Below, piece by piece: positions 37,666 through 44,258 of a stretch of 44,258 bases of DNA. Location of the stretch: the NCBI RefSeq assembly GCF_964246085.1, contig NZ_CAXTPD010000034.1. One strand, given 5' to 3'. The translations under genes and the position numbers were made by a program. Numbering within the stretch: the stretch's first letter is position 1; every line of letters starts with the position of its first letter. The notes under the pieces were generated by a model. That model made no database searches, was not told the origin of the DNA, and saw only the letters and a program-made list of their open reading frames with translations. The DNA comes from Brotaphodocola sp003480315 (GTDB taxonomy: Bacteria > Bacillota > Clostridia > Lachnospirales > Lachnospiraceae).

Positions 37666-40440
37666 CTATTCGTCCTCACGGACGGCCGGGCTTTCTGCCT
37701 GCCCGGAAAGCTTATTTTTTGAATTCAAATGCATGTAATCATAAATGTAAGCAATCTCACTTACAGGCAGAGCCACCCGGTAATGCCGGGAGATATCCTG
37801 AAAGCTGTCCCTTACATGCCTGATAAAGTCGGCATGTTTTTGTTCAAATTCTTCCAGATCCTGATAATTATCAATAGGTGTTTTTGTGACCAGACGTTCC
37901 ACCAGACAACACAGGTGAACATAAAGCCCAATCATGATACGTCCTGCGATCTTTCTTCCTGTGATCTTCTGAAGCCGTCCCACCGCCTGCTCCACTTCAT
38001 CTAAAAGCTTGTCAGGATTTAAAATGGTAATGGACTCTACTACATTCTGCAGAGAGAAATTCTTTACCAGGTTCTGGTTAAATACTTCCATTTGTTCTTC
38101 ATCCAGGTACTCTGAAAAAATGTTTGTCAGTTTTTCTGCGGAATTCATGGAAATAATATCCTCTAAAGAAATAAAAGGAATTCCTTCGATTTCCGGATTA
38201 AACAGCCCAATGATACATTTTACATGGTACTGCTGGAAAATCTCATCATGGCTGCCGTTTTTCATCAGCCGGTAATAATCATAGGCCACAAATTTCACAG
38301 GAATGGAGGTAGCTGAAGTCTTCAATATCAGCTCTTTCAACTTTTCCGTTGTGTCAATGCCGTTTTCTCCGCTGAAGATCACGGCGTCCTCCTTCTGTAC
38401 ATTGTGGATGATGCGATAAGTACAGACATTGCTTTCGCTGGCCCGTTTCAGGATGTCCTCCAGCTTCTGGTTTCCACAGATTCCTAAGCCGATGTCAACA
38501 GCTAAGGCAGTGGAAATATTGTTGATGATGCCGATGTTTAAGTTTCTCAGGCCGCGCATCTGGCTGTGGATCTGCTCTAAAGAACCCATATCCACCAGAA
38601 GGATCACGTCCTGACAGGTGATAAATCGTTCAATGTGTTTTTCCAGCAGTTCGGTGATGTCACTCATCTGCATGTCAAGAGGCATATCAATGGCATCGAA
38701 TACCTTTCTTCCAATAATCTGATTGGCGGCATCTGCAATACTGGAAGCTGTTGCATAGCCGTGGCTTAAGATAATACCGGCTGCGGAAAGCCCCTGGATC
38801 TTCTGGTTCTGGTTTTTTATATCTAAAAGCAAAAACAGCTGGTTTAAACTGTCCGCTTCAATGTCCAGATTCAGTTTGATCAGGTTTACGATCCTGGAAC
38901 AGATGACCGCTTCTTTTTCAAGTGCAGTGCTGGCAGCCTGATACAGTTCTTCAATCTCATCATGGTTTTGCTTTAACCAGTTATCAATCAGCTGGTCACC
39001 CTGAAGCTGAATATATAAGCGGCGGGCAAGTAAGTGACTGTATTTTTTGGAAAGGCTGATGCCATACATTTCACCTACATTTTCAAAAATCTGATTGATC
39101 AGCTGTTCATAAGTAGAGATTTTGATGTTTACAAGCTTCTGTCCATAGATCAGATAATCGTAATAATCATTTAATTGTTTCCGAAATTCCATTATCAGGC
39201 TGTCAAAACTGAGCATATCCTGACGGTAATCTTCAAAGACATCCAGCATGATCTGGAAATACTGTACCGTCTGCCCCAAAGAGGTATCACGGCTGTAACT
39301 ACTTAAATGGATCATCCGTTTGTCTTTGTCCTCAACCTCCAGTTTTAAGGAGGAGAGCATGTATTCCGGAAGGTGATAGCTGTGAATAGCGATACCATCG
39401 CTGGTTTTTTCCAGATAAGCTCCGGCACAGCTGCTGGTAACGCAGGTTTTTAACTCGTCGATGTTGTTTTCGTAGGAAAATTCCAGCATACAGTGGAATG
39501 CGTTCTGGCTGATGCTTACATCTACACCCATGCGCCGCCCTTCTTCTTTTAAGAAGGAGACTAACATTTCCTCTTTTTCATCGGCTGTGCGTTCATGTAA
39601 CGTTGGGACCGGAATCACAATGGGGATCATCCTTGCAAGTGGTTTATAGAGTGTTTCCGCCGGTACTTTTGTGGTGGAAAATACCAGTCTTGCATTGGAT
39701 TCAAAAATATGTTCATCATCATGATATCCTTTGTACTGTCCCGAAATTAAATAGGAATAGATCAGTTCCTGTCCCGAAAACGGGAGCCTGTCAATTTCAT
39801 CAAAGAAAAGGATGCCGCCGTTTGCCTTTGCAAGCCAGCCTTTTCCCTCTTCGCTGCCGCAAAGGGAAATAGCAAATTTTTCTTCATTCTGGGCATATTC
39901 AGAGCAGTCTACTGTGATATAGGGCGGGAGAGAAGCTGCGCCTGCAGTTCCAAGAACCCGTTCGTTTACAGCGTATTCATACATCAGCCCGGAAAGAAAA
40001 GCCTTTCCTGTTCCATCGGCTCCGTTAAAGAGGGCCGGAAGACCGTTTGGCGGATATTTGATAGCTGCTTTACACTGCTCAATACAGGAACCTAAACTCA
40101 GGTAATAACCGATAGCTTTCTGAAAATCTCTTTTCTTTTCATCGCTGCGGCATTTACGCTGAAAATCGTCCATACCGGAGAATACGCAGGTTTCCAGGGT
40201 GACCTGGGCCTCACGTTCAACATTTTTCTTATGGAAGAAATAAACGGGGCGGGAGTTGACCTTAATGGCCCGCTCTTCTTTTACTAACTCGTTCAGATAC
40301 TGACTGGCCAGATTACGGGAAATGTTCAATGATTCGCTGATATGATTTGCCGTAAAATATTTCAGATCTTTCAGAGCATAACCCCTGCTTATTTTTTCCA
40401 GGTAAAGATAGAGTTCTTCTTTTGTGCTGAGCATGTACAT
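37666..40440 (-). CDS. LevR-like PTS regulator (AAA+, PRD and EIIA domains)
   Basis: A 924-residue transcriptional regulator. N-terminal helix-turn-helix (about 1-75, ISESLNISRNLASQYL), an AAA+ domain with Walker A NGADGTGK and Walker B GGILFFDEID, the RMIPIVIPVPTLHER segment typical of LevR relatives, a PRD (about 400-530), an EIIA(Man)-like domain with IILSHGYATASS, a poorly defined region, and a C-terminal PRD with GLYVHLCCLVERL. The sigma-54 contact loop GAFTGA is not found; its place reads SLCGSEEGKGW. No -24/-12 promoter is seen nearby. It probably senses PTS phosphorylation state and controls this operon, possibly without sigma-54. GGAG precedes the ATG at 40440 by four bases; ATG 40434 is equally possible. 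Confidence 0.9.
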   Translation of the reverse strand: MYMLSTKEELYLYLEKISRGYALKDLKYFTANHISESLNISRNLASQYLNELVKEERAIKVNSRPVYFFHKKNVEREAQVTLETCVFSGMDDFQRKCRSDEKKRDFQKAIGYYLSLGSCIEQCKAAIKYPPNGLPALFNGADGTGKAFLSGLMYEYAVNERVLGTAGAASLPPYITVDCSEYAQNEEKFAISLCGSEEGKGWLAKANGGILFFDEIDRLPFSGQELIYSYLISGQYKGYHDDEHIFESNARLVFSTTKVPAETLYKPLARMIPIVIPVPTLHERTADEKEEMLVSFLKEEGRRMGVDVSISQNAFHCMLEFSYENNIDELKTCVTSSCAGAYLEKTSDGIAIHSYHLPEYMLSSLKLEVEDKDKRMIHLSSYSRDTSLGQTVQYFQIMLDVFEDYRQDMLSFDSLIMEFRKQLNDYYDYLIYGQKLVNIKISTYEQLINQIFENVGEMYGISLSKKYSHLLARRLYIQLQGDQLIDNWLKQNHDEIEELYQAASTALEKEAVICSRIVNLIKLNLDIEADSLNQLFLLLDIKNQNQKIQGLSAAGIILSHGYATASSIADAANQIIGRKVFDAIDMPLDMQMSDITELLEKHIERFITCQDVILLVDMGSLEQIHSQMRGLRNLNIGIINNISTALAVDIGLGICGNQKLEDILKRASESNVCTYRIIHNVQKEDAVIFSGENGIDTTEKLKELILKTSATSIPVKFVAYDYYRLMKNGSHDEIFQQYHVKCIIGLFNPEIEGIPFISLEDIISMNSAEKLTNIFSEYLDEEQMEVFNQNLVKNFSLQNVVESITILNPDKLLDEVEQAVGRLQKITGRKIAGRIMIGLYVHLCCLVERLVTKTPIDNYQDLEEFEQKHADFIRHVRDSFQDISRHYRVALPVSEIAYIYDYMHLNSKNKLSGQAESPAVREDE

Positions 40441-40511
40441 GATTCTCCTGTTTCTTGATTTAACTTGAATTCTTTTCACGCGTTTTTAATATCTACCTGA
40501 CTGCAAATACA

Positions 40512-40517
40512 ATTATA
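40512..40517 (-). promoter_or_regulatory. Possible -10 of the PTS operon
   Basis: On the minus strand TATAAT at 40512-40517 lies about 70 bases before the regulator start, with no good -35 at 17 bases. The 273-base gap also holds the rightward HAD promoter. A TGGCGA-N5-TTCAA string was considered as sigma-54 and rejected. Confidence 0.35.
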
Positions 40518-40639
40518 CAAAAAATAGCTTTAAAAGGAAGATGTTTTGAACGATTTCGCCAGTTTTACAAGGGGTTCGTCAGTATCGATGAGGAAAATGA
40601 TGAAATGTTCGATGGGTGAAAATGGCTTCGACACTAAAA

Positions 40640-40668
40640 TTGACACTGTTATATAGGCTAAGTATGCT
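40640..40668 (+). promoter_or_regulatory. Promoter of the HAD phosphatase gene
   Basis: TTGACA (40640-40645), 17 bases, TATGCT (40663-40668). The ATG follows 45 bases later with GGAGG before it. Confidence 0.7.
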
Positions 40669-40713
40669 ATACTTAATGAATCATACAGAAAAATTCAAAC
40701 GGAGGAAATCAAT

Positions 40714-41538
40714 ATGCACAACAAGAAACCAACCATTTATCTGGTGGCCGTAGACATGGACGGAACTCTTCTTCATAATGACAAAAGCATATCAGACTAT
40801 ACAATAAATGTTTTGAGAAAGATTGTTGAAAAAGGCATACTCCTGGTGCCGGCATCTGGCAGACCTTTAAATGGAATGAAAGCTGCTGTCTTAAATAATG
40901 TGAAAGGAATCAAATATGCCATCTGCTCCAATGGTGCCATGCTTATGGATGTACAAAAAGAAAAAAGTATCAGCGAGACGGGTATTCCCATAGAAAAGGC
41001 ATTGGAAGCCCTTACTTATCTGGAGCAATTTCCCGTGGCTGTATATGTCCATACAGACAGAGGTACTTTCCGGGCAGAAGGCTGGGAGAAAACAGGGCTT
41101 TCGGAGAAATATCCTTACATCAGATTCAGCGAAGGAAATGTAAAAAATCTGAGAGAGTTTTTAAGGACCAGCAGAGTAAACGTGATGAAAATGGGGGCTT
41201 ATATCTTAACAGATAACCTGGCACAGAAACTTCTGGAAAAAGGAAGCCCCATACCAGGCATTGCATTTCTGCGAAGCGGTGATGGCATTATAGAACTAAA
41301 CTCAACCAATGCTTCCAAAGGAAATGCACTGTGTATACTTTGTGAAAAACTGGGGATACAATTGGAAAATGTTCTGGCTATTGGGGATAACGAAAACGAT
41401 ATCTCCATGCTGCAGGCTGCAGGCATTTCAGCCGCAATGGAAAATGCGGAAGATGATGTAAAACAGGCAGCAAAATTTGTAGCCGGGAATAATGAAGAAG
41501 ATGGAGCAGCGCATTTTCTGGAGGAATGGGTTCTGTAA
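40714..41538 (+). CDS. Cof-type HAD-superfamily phosphatase
   Basis: A 274-residue HAD hydrolase of the Cof/YidA (subclass IIB) type. Motif I DMDGTLL (14-20), motif II PASGRP, the Lys of motif III in NASKGNAL, and motif IV IGDNENDISM. The cap domain is between residues 85 and 190. Such enzymes dephosphorylate sugar phosphates and cofactors; substrate unknown. GGAGG lies seven to eight bases before the ATG at 40714. Divergent from the PTS operon, so a role in relieving sugar-phosphate build-up is possible but unproven. Confidence 0.93.
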   Translation: MHNKKPTIYLVAVDMDGTLLHNDKSISDYTINVLRKIVEKGILLVPASGRPLNGMKAAVLNNVKGIKYAICSNGAMLMDVQKEKSISETGIPIEKALEALTYLEQFPVAVYVHTDRGTFRAEGWEKTGLSEKYPYIRFSEGNVKNLREFLRTSRVNVMKMGAYILTDNLAQKLLEKGSPIPGIAFLRSGDGIIELNSTNASKGNALCILCEKLGIQLENVLAIGDNENDISMLQAAGISAAMENAEDDVKQAAKFVAGNNEEDGAAHFLEEWVL

Positions 41539-41550
41539 AAAAATATGGCA

Positions 41551-41593
41551 AACAAAAACAGCCCGTAGACTTAATGTCTGGGCTGTTTTTGTT
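41551..41593. terminator. Bidirectional terminator
   Basis: AACAAAAACAGCCC pairs with GGGCTGTTTTTGTT around a 15-base loop. It separates the converging HAD and cell-wall-binding genes. Confidence 0.85.
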
Positions 41594-41603
41594 ATCGTAT
41601 TTT

Positions 41604-42590
41604 TTAATTATTCTTGATCCGTCCATCGTAATCCAGAATATATCCATCCGGAGTTGTAGTATTTTTCAGCATTACACCGGAATTGTCACAATAGTATTTT
41701 TCACCGTTCCAGTCGATCCAGCCGGTTCTCATATAGCCGTTCTCATCGAAAATATACCACTTGCCGTCAATCTCTTCCCAGGCATTCTTCGTATAGGTTC
41801 CGTCACTGTGCTGATACCACCAGCCGGTTGTATCGCTCTTCCACTCACCAGAAACCGGCAGACCGCCTGCCTCTCCGGCACGGATTGCCTTTACCTGGTC
41901 CGCATTGTAAGAAACAACATTGGATTCTACCCACTTGCCCTTGTTAGAAGCATTCTCTCCATTAACCGGGCGCACCTTTACCTGATAACTGGCAGGTCTG
42001 GTCACTTCGTTCTTCAGGTTATAGTTCGGTTCTGTAGTTGTCCGCGCGGTCACACCTACTGCACTGCCATCACGGTAGACCATAACCTCATAGCTTCCTG
42101 CTCCGGAAATTGGATTCCAGATGGCAAAACCATTATTGGTCAGATTAACCGTCTCTTCTTCGTTAAAATCTGCAACATACTCAGACAGGGACGGAAGTTT
42201 TACTACCAGTTTCAATGTTTCAGAGGAATCCTGCTTAGATGCCTTTACCAGTGTTGCTCCGTCCAGTTTCACATCGCTCAGCTTTGACAGGGAAAAATAA
42301 TATCCATCCTCTGCACGCAGATAAATGCTAAGTTCCGGTACATCGGTAGCTACCCATTCAAAACCGGAATTGTTCACCTCATAAGTATCATAATAATACT
42401 TGCTGGAGTCCTTTACATCGACATCAACATCTTCAGATCCGATGCGGGTCTCCGGGGTAATACTTGCTGTCACTTTTACACTTACCGATTTGATTTTCTT
42501 TTTGCTGGCCGCCATGACCGGCATTGCCATGAGTCCTGCCATGAGTGCCGCAATTGTGATCATACCAATAATTCTCTTTTTACTCATCAT
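41604..42590 (-). CDS. Secreted cell-wall-binding repeat protein
   Basis: A 328-residue exported protein. Signal peptide to about residue 28 (AMPVMAAS), a lysine-rich start, two beta-sandwich-like regions (about 35-130, and a fibronectin-like part with WNPISGAGSYEVMVYRDG and RPASYQVKVRPVNG), and a C-terminal block of choline-binding-type repeats: GWWYQHSDGTYTKNAW, WYIFDENGYMRTGWI, KYYCDNSGVML. These repeats anchor proteins to wall polymers. The start is ATG 42590 or 42587 with GGGG just upstream. No enzyme domain is seen; a surface structural or adhesion role is likely. Confidence 0.9.
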   Translation of the reverse strand: MMSKKRIIGMITIAALMAGLMAMPVMAASKKKIKSVSVKVTASITPETRIGSEDVDVDVKDSSKYYYDTYEVNNSGFEWVATDVPELSIYLRAEDGYYFSLSKLSDVKLDGATLVKASKQDSSETLKLVVKLPSLSEYVADFNEEETVNLTNNGFAIWNPISGAGSYEVMVYRDGSAVGVTARTTTEPNYNLKNEVTRPASYQVKVRPVNGENASNKGKWVESNVVSYNADQVKAIRAGEAGGLPVSGEWKSDTTGWWYQHSDGTYTKNAWEEIDGKWYIFDENGYMRTGWIDWNGEKYYCDNSGVMLKNTTTPDGYILDYDGRIKNN

Positions 42591-42731
42591 CTTCCCCACT
42601 CTCTTTTTATGATTTATTGCTGGCTGCCCAGCTTTTTCTATGGATCTGGATTATTACAGTTTCACTCTATTACATCTCTTTTCCAATGTCAAGATGTCGT
42701 TCTGATTCGTAAGCTTTCTCATAAAAACGTA

Positions 42732-42766
42732 AGAAAAAAGACCGGCATTTTCTCAATACCAGTCTT
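42732..42766 (-). terminator. Terminator downstream of the tnpB element
   Basis: On the minus strand AAGACTGGTAT pairs with ATGCCGGTCTT (two U-G pairs) around a 7-base loop, followed by TTTTCTT. The wobbles favour the minus strand. It lies just outside the hairpin array and could end a tnpB or guide-RNA transcript. Confidence 0.65.
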
Positions 42767-42803
42767 TCATTTCGTTTCTCTTGTGTTACCCGTTTGTGAA
42801 CCT

Positions 42804-42923
42804 CACATGACTAAAGTCACGTGCTTCTCAGCTGCTTTAAGCAGCAAGACTAAATATCGGCGGATACGCCTGTAACTTAGAATTTGTGCGGATACGCACT
42901 TTTTCCATGCCGGATACGGCTGG
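42804..42923 (-). ncRNA. Structured 3' region of tnpB: probable right end and omega-RNA scaffold
   Basis: Five consecutive hairpins follow the tnpB stop on the minus strand. GCCG-TATC-CGGC (42920-42909), GTGCG-TATC-CGCAC (42899-42886) and GGCG-TATC-CGCC (42870-42859) share the loop core CGTATCCG with different outer stem pairs. Next come GCTGCTTAAAGCAGC (42845-42831) and CACGTGACTTTAGTCATGTG (42823-42804); the last has a G-U pair that works only in RNA of this strand. TnpB guide RNAs arise from this position, 3' of the gene and ending at the element's right end. The exact RNA boundaries are unknown. Confidence 0.55.
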
Positions 42924-42963
42924 TTTCCACATTATAGGTAATCCACTGTATATCTGCCTGTGT

Positions 42964-44258
42964 TTATGCAGCTTTGGAATTGTTTATTTCCACAGAAAGC
43001 TTTCTTAAATCTGCATAAACACATGAGGTTCTACGCTTCACAGAAGGAACTTTTGCCTCCAGTGAAGACCTTTCCGTTTCCGGTAAGGGTTTTAGTAATT
43101 CCCTGATAAAATATCTGGCACCGATATTATACGAAGCAGATAAATCACAATGATAGCATTTCCCTGTTGTAAATGTGCAAAGGCTATGATTTCCCGTGCT
43201 TCTGTCCACTTTTCCGCTTCCATCATACGCTAACCGGCTTGTGTTGCGGGCAGATACTCGGGAAATATGTATTCCACATCTGTGCGACTGATGTTCACAC
43301 AGTTTCTGAATATCCTGCTTTCTCCATAAATGAAGCTTTTGTTTCTTTTTCCCGGATATCTTTCCCTGCATTTCCAGATACTCAAAAACAATTACGTTCG
43401 CCTGATTTTCTCTGGCATATTTCGTGATTTCCACAGCTATTTTACGGGACAGTTCCATGTTCAGCCTTTTTGCATAAGCCCATCGGCTTTGAACCTGTCT
43501 GGAGCAATGTTCTCGTTGAAAACGACGGATTCTGCCAAGTACATGATACAATTGGTCTTTATCACTGGAGAAATTTATAAATTTCCGCCCCAGGATAGTG
43601 CCATCTGCACACATAATACTGCAGACCGCATCCGTATTCATTCCCAAGTCAACGCTGCATACCACTTGTTCTTTTACCACTGTTTTTGATAAGATTGTTT
43701 CCTCTGTGTAAGAAAATCGAAGAAAATATTTATGATGTTTCTTTTCCAAAGTAGGCGCAGATGCTTTTTCTCCGCTCCATTTTTTTCGCAGATATTCCAT
43801 ATCTGTATGGAGTAATTTTACTGGGAACCATTTCCAGTCACGCCCATCAAATAACTTTAAATGAACCACATCTTCTCCGTTTTCTGCTTCCTTGTACATT
43901 ACATCACGATAAAATACCGGCATCGCATGATTCTCGCAGGTCAGCTTCGGTTTTCCGCTCAAGCCTCCCTTTTCCCACAAACTCAGCCGTGTCTGATAGG
44001 AGGATATACTTCCAAGCGCGTGCTGAATGGCCGCTCTTCTCAAATAGGACGGCATTTGGGGAAAGTGGCGGTCAAACGCAAATCTGGCACGATTCTTTTT
44101 CGTTTCATGTACCAGATGTTCAGCTGCATTAAAGCGCTTCTGTGTATTTCCGATTTCTGAAAGTTCTTCCCAACTCTCTGTATACACCCCAATCAGGTAG
44201 GAAACTGCCTTCCGGAAAATATCCAGCGTATGGCGGATTGGTATATTCTGTTTTTTGA
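42964..44258 (-). CDS. tnpB: TnpB-family RNA-guided nuclease/transposase-associated protein (5' end cut by window)
   Basis: At least 431 residues, open to the right edge of the window (upstream residues QNIPIRHTLDIF... continue the frame), so the true start is outside. RuvC-like catalytic residues are all visible: Asp in CSVDLGMNTDAV, Glu in VIVFEYLEMQG, Asp in CYHCDLSASYNIGAR. The zinc-finger is reduced: CYHC is present, but the earlier pair is only a single Cys (SLC). Family: IS200/IS605 TnpB, which uses a guide RNA made from the element's right end to cut DNA. No TnpA transposase is within the window; it may lie to the right or be absent. The stop codon at 42964 is followed by a hairpin array. 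Confidence 0.88.
   Translation of the reverse strand, partial: KKQNIPIRHTLDIFRKAVSYLIGVYTESWEELSEIGNTQKRFNAAEHLVHETKKNRARFAFDRHFPQMPSYLRRAAIQHALGSISSYQTRLSLWEKGGLSGKPKLTCENHAMPVFYRDVMYKEAENGEDVVHLKLFDGRDWKWFPVKLLHTDMEYLRKKWSGEKASAPTLEKKHHKYFLRFSYTEETILSKTVVKEQVVCSVDLGMNTDAVCSIMCADGTILGRKFINFSSDKDQLYHVLGRIRRFQREHCSRQVQSRWAYAKRLNMELSRKIAVEITKYARENQANVIVFEYLEMQGKISGKKKQKLHLWRKQDIQKLCEHQSHRCGIHISRVSARNTSRLAYDGSGKVDRSTGNHSLCTFTTGKCYHCDLSASYNIGARYFIRELLKPLPETERSSLEAKVPSVKRRTSCVYADLRKLSVEINNSKAA

Noticed and set aside
40540..40570. Sigma-54 promoter (TGGCGA-N5-TTCAA on the minus strand) for the LevR-like operon
   Set aside because: The -12 element lacks GC and the activator lacks GAFTGA.
42804..42923. 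CRISPR array from the repeated GGATAC strings
   Set aside because: Repeats are only 8-10 bases with spacers of 9-15 bases; they are hairpin loops, not CRISPR repeats.

Overview
The window looks like chromosomal DNA of a strictly anaerobic, low-to-mid GC clostridium, most likely a Lachnospiraceae member. Supporting signs are strong AGGAGG-type ribosome binding sites, TTGACA/TATAAT promoters, an NAD-linked electron-bifurcating [FeFe]-hydrogenase operon, a mannose-family PTS with a LevR-like regulator, choline-binding-type cell wall repeats, a papain-like lipoprotein and a TnpB element of the clostridial type. No taxonomic search was possible.

Layout. 0.1-1.2 kb: two small genes on the minus strand, both broken (in-frame TGA; frameshift). 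1.4-4.9 kb: DAHP synthase with its own promoter and terminator, a D-2-hydroxyacid dehydrogenase and a secreted polysaccharide deacetylase. 4.9-13.4 kb: a divergent hydrogen block. Leftward runs DRTGG protein - GHKL ATPase - divergent [FeFe]-hydrogenase-like protein - DRTGG protein - PHP protein; rightward runs hydC - GHKL ATPase - [2Fe-2S] protein - hydB - hydA, the bifurcating enzyme. 13.4-17.8 kb: a more AT-rich interruption with a repeat-like tract, an internally deleted Rpn-type pseudogene, an orphan TctC-type binding lipoprotein, an amidohydrolase and a divergent LysR regulator. 17.8-22.5 kb: a leftward operon of a [2Fe-2S] protein, a PAS-bearing putative sensory hydrogenase (HydS), a SpoIIE-type phosphatase and a group B [FeFe]-hydrogenase.

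22.7-25.0 kb: eight tRNA genes around trpS. 25.1-29.3 kb: a housekeeping operon (two YfcE-like phosphoesterases, an rRNA methyltransferase, a papain-like lipoprotein, RdgB). 29.4-33.7 kb: rhodanese, an Asn-tetrad repeat protein, NlpC/P60 and M23 cell-wall peptidases, a DUF1700-type membrane protein and an MBL hydrolase. 33.8-40.4 kb: a mannose-family PTS operon (regulator, IIB, IIC, IID, a ceramidase-like protein, IIA). 40.6-42.6 kb: a Cof-type HAD phosphatase and a cell-wall-binding protein. 42.7-44.3 kb: a tnpB gene cut by the window edge, followed by a run of RNA-like hairpins.

How the genes work together. The hydrogen block holds four different H-cluster-type proteins (bifurcating A type, B type, PAS-sensory C type and a D-like type) interleaved with ATPases, a PP2C-type phosphatase, DRTGG domains and a PHP protein. 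My reading, which is inference, is that the cell couples H2 or redox state, read by the divergent hydrogenase-like proteins, to a phosphorylation-based circuit that tunes the catalytic hydrogenases. Parts of this neighbourhood are known from other clostridia; its combined function is not established.
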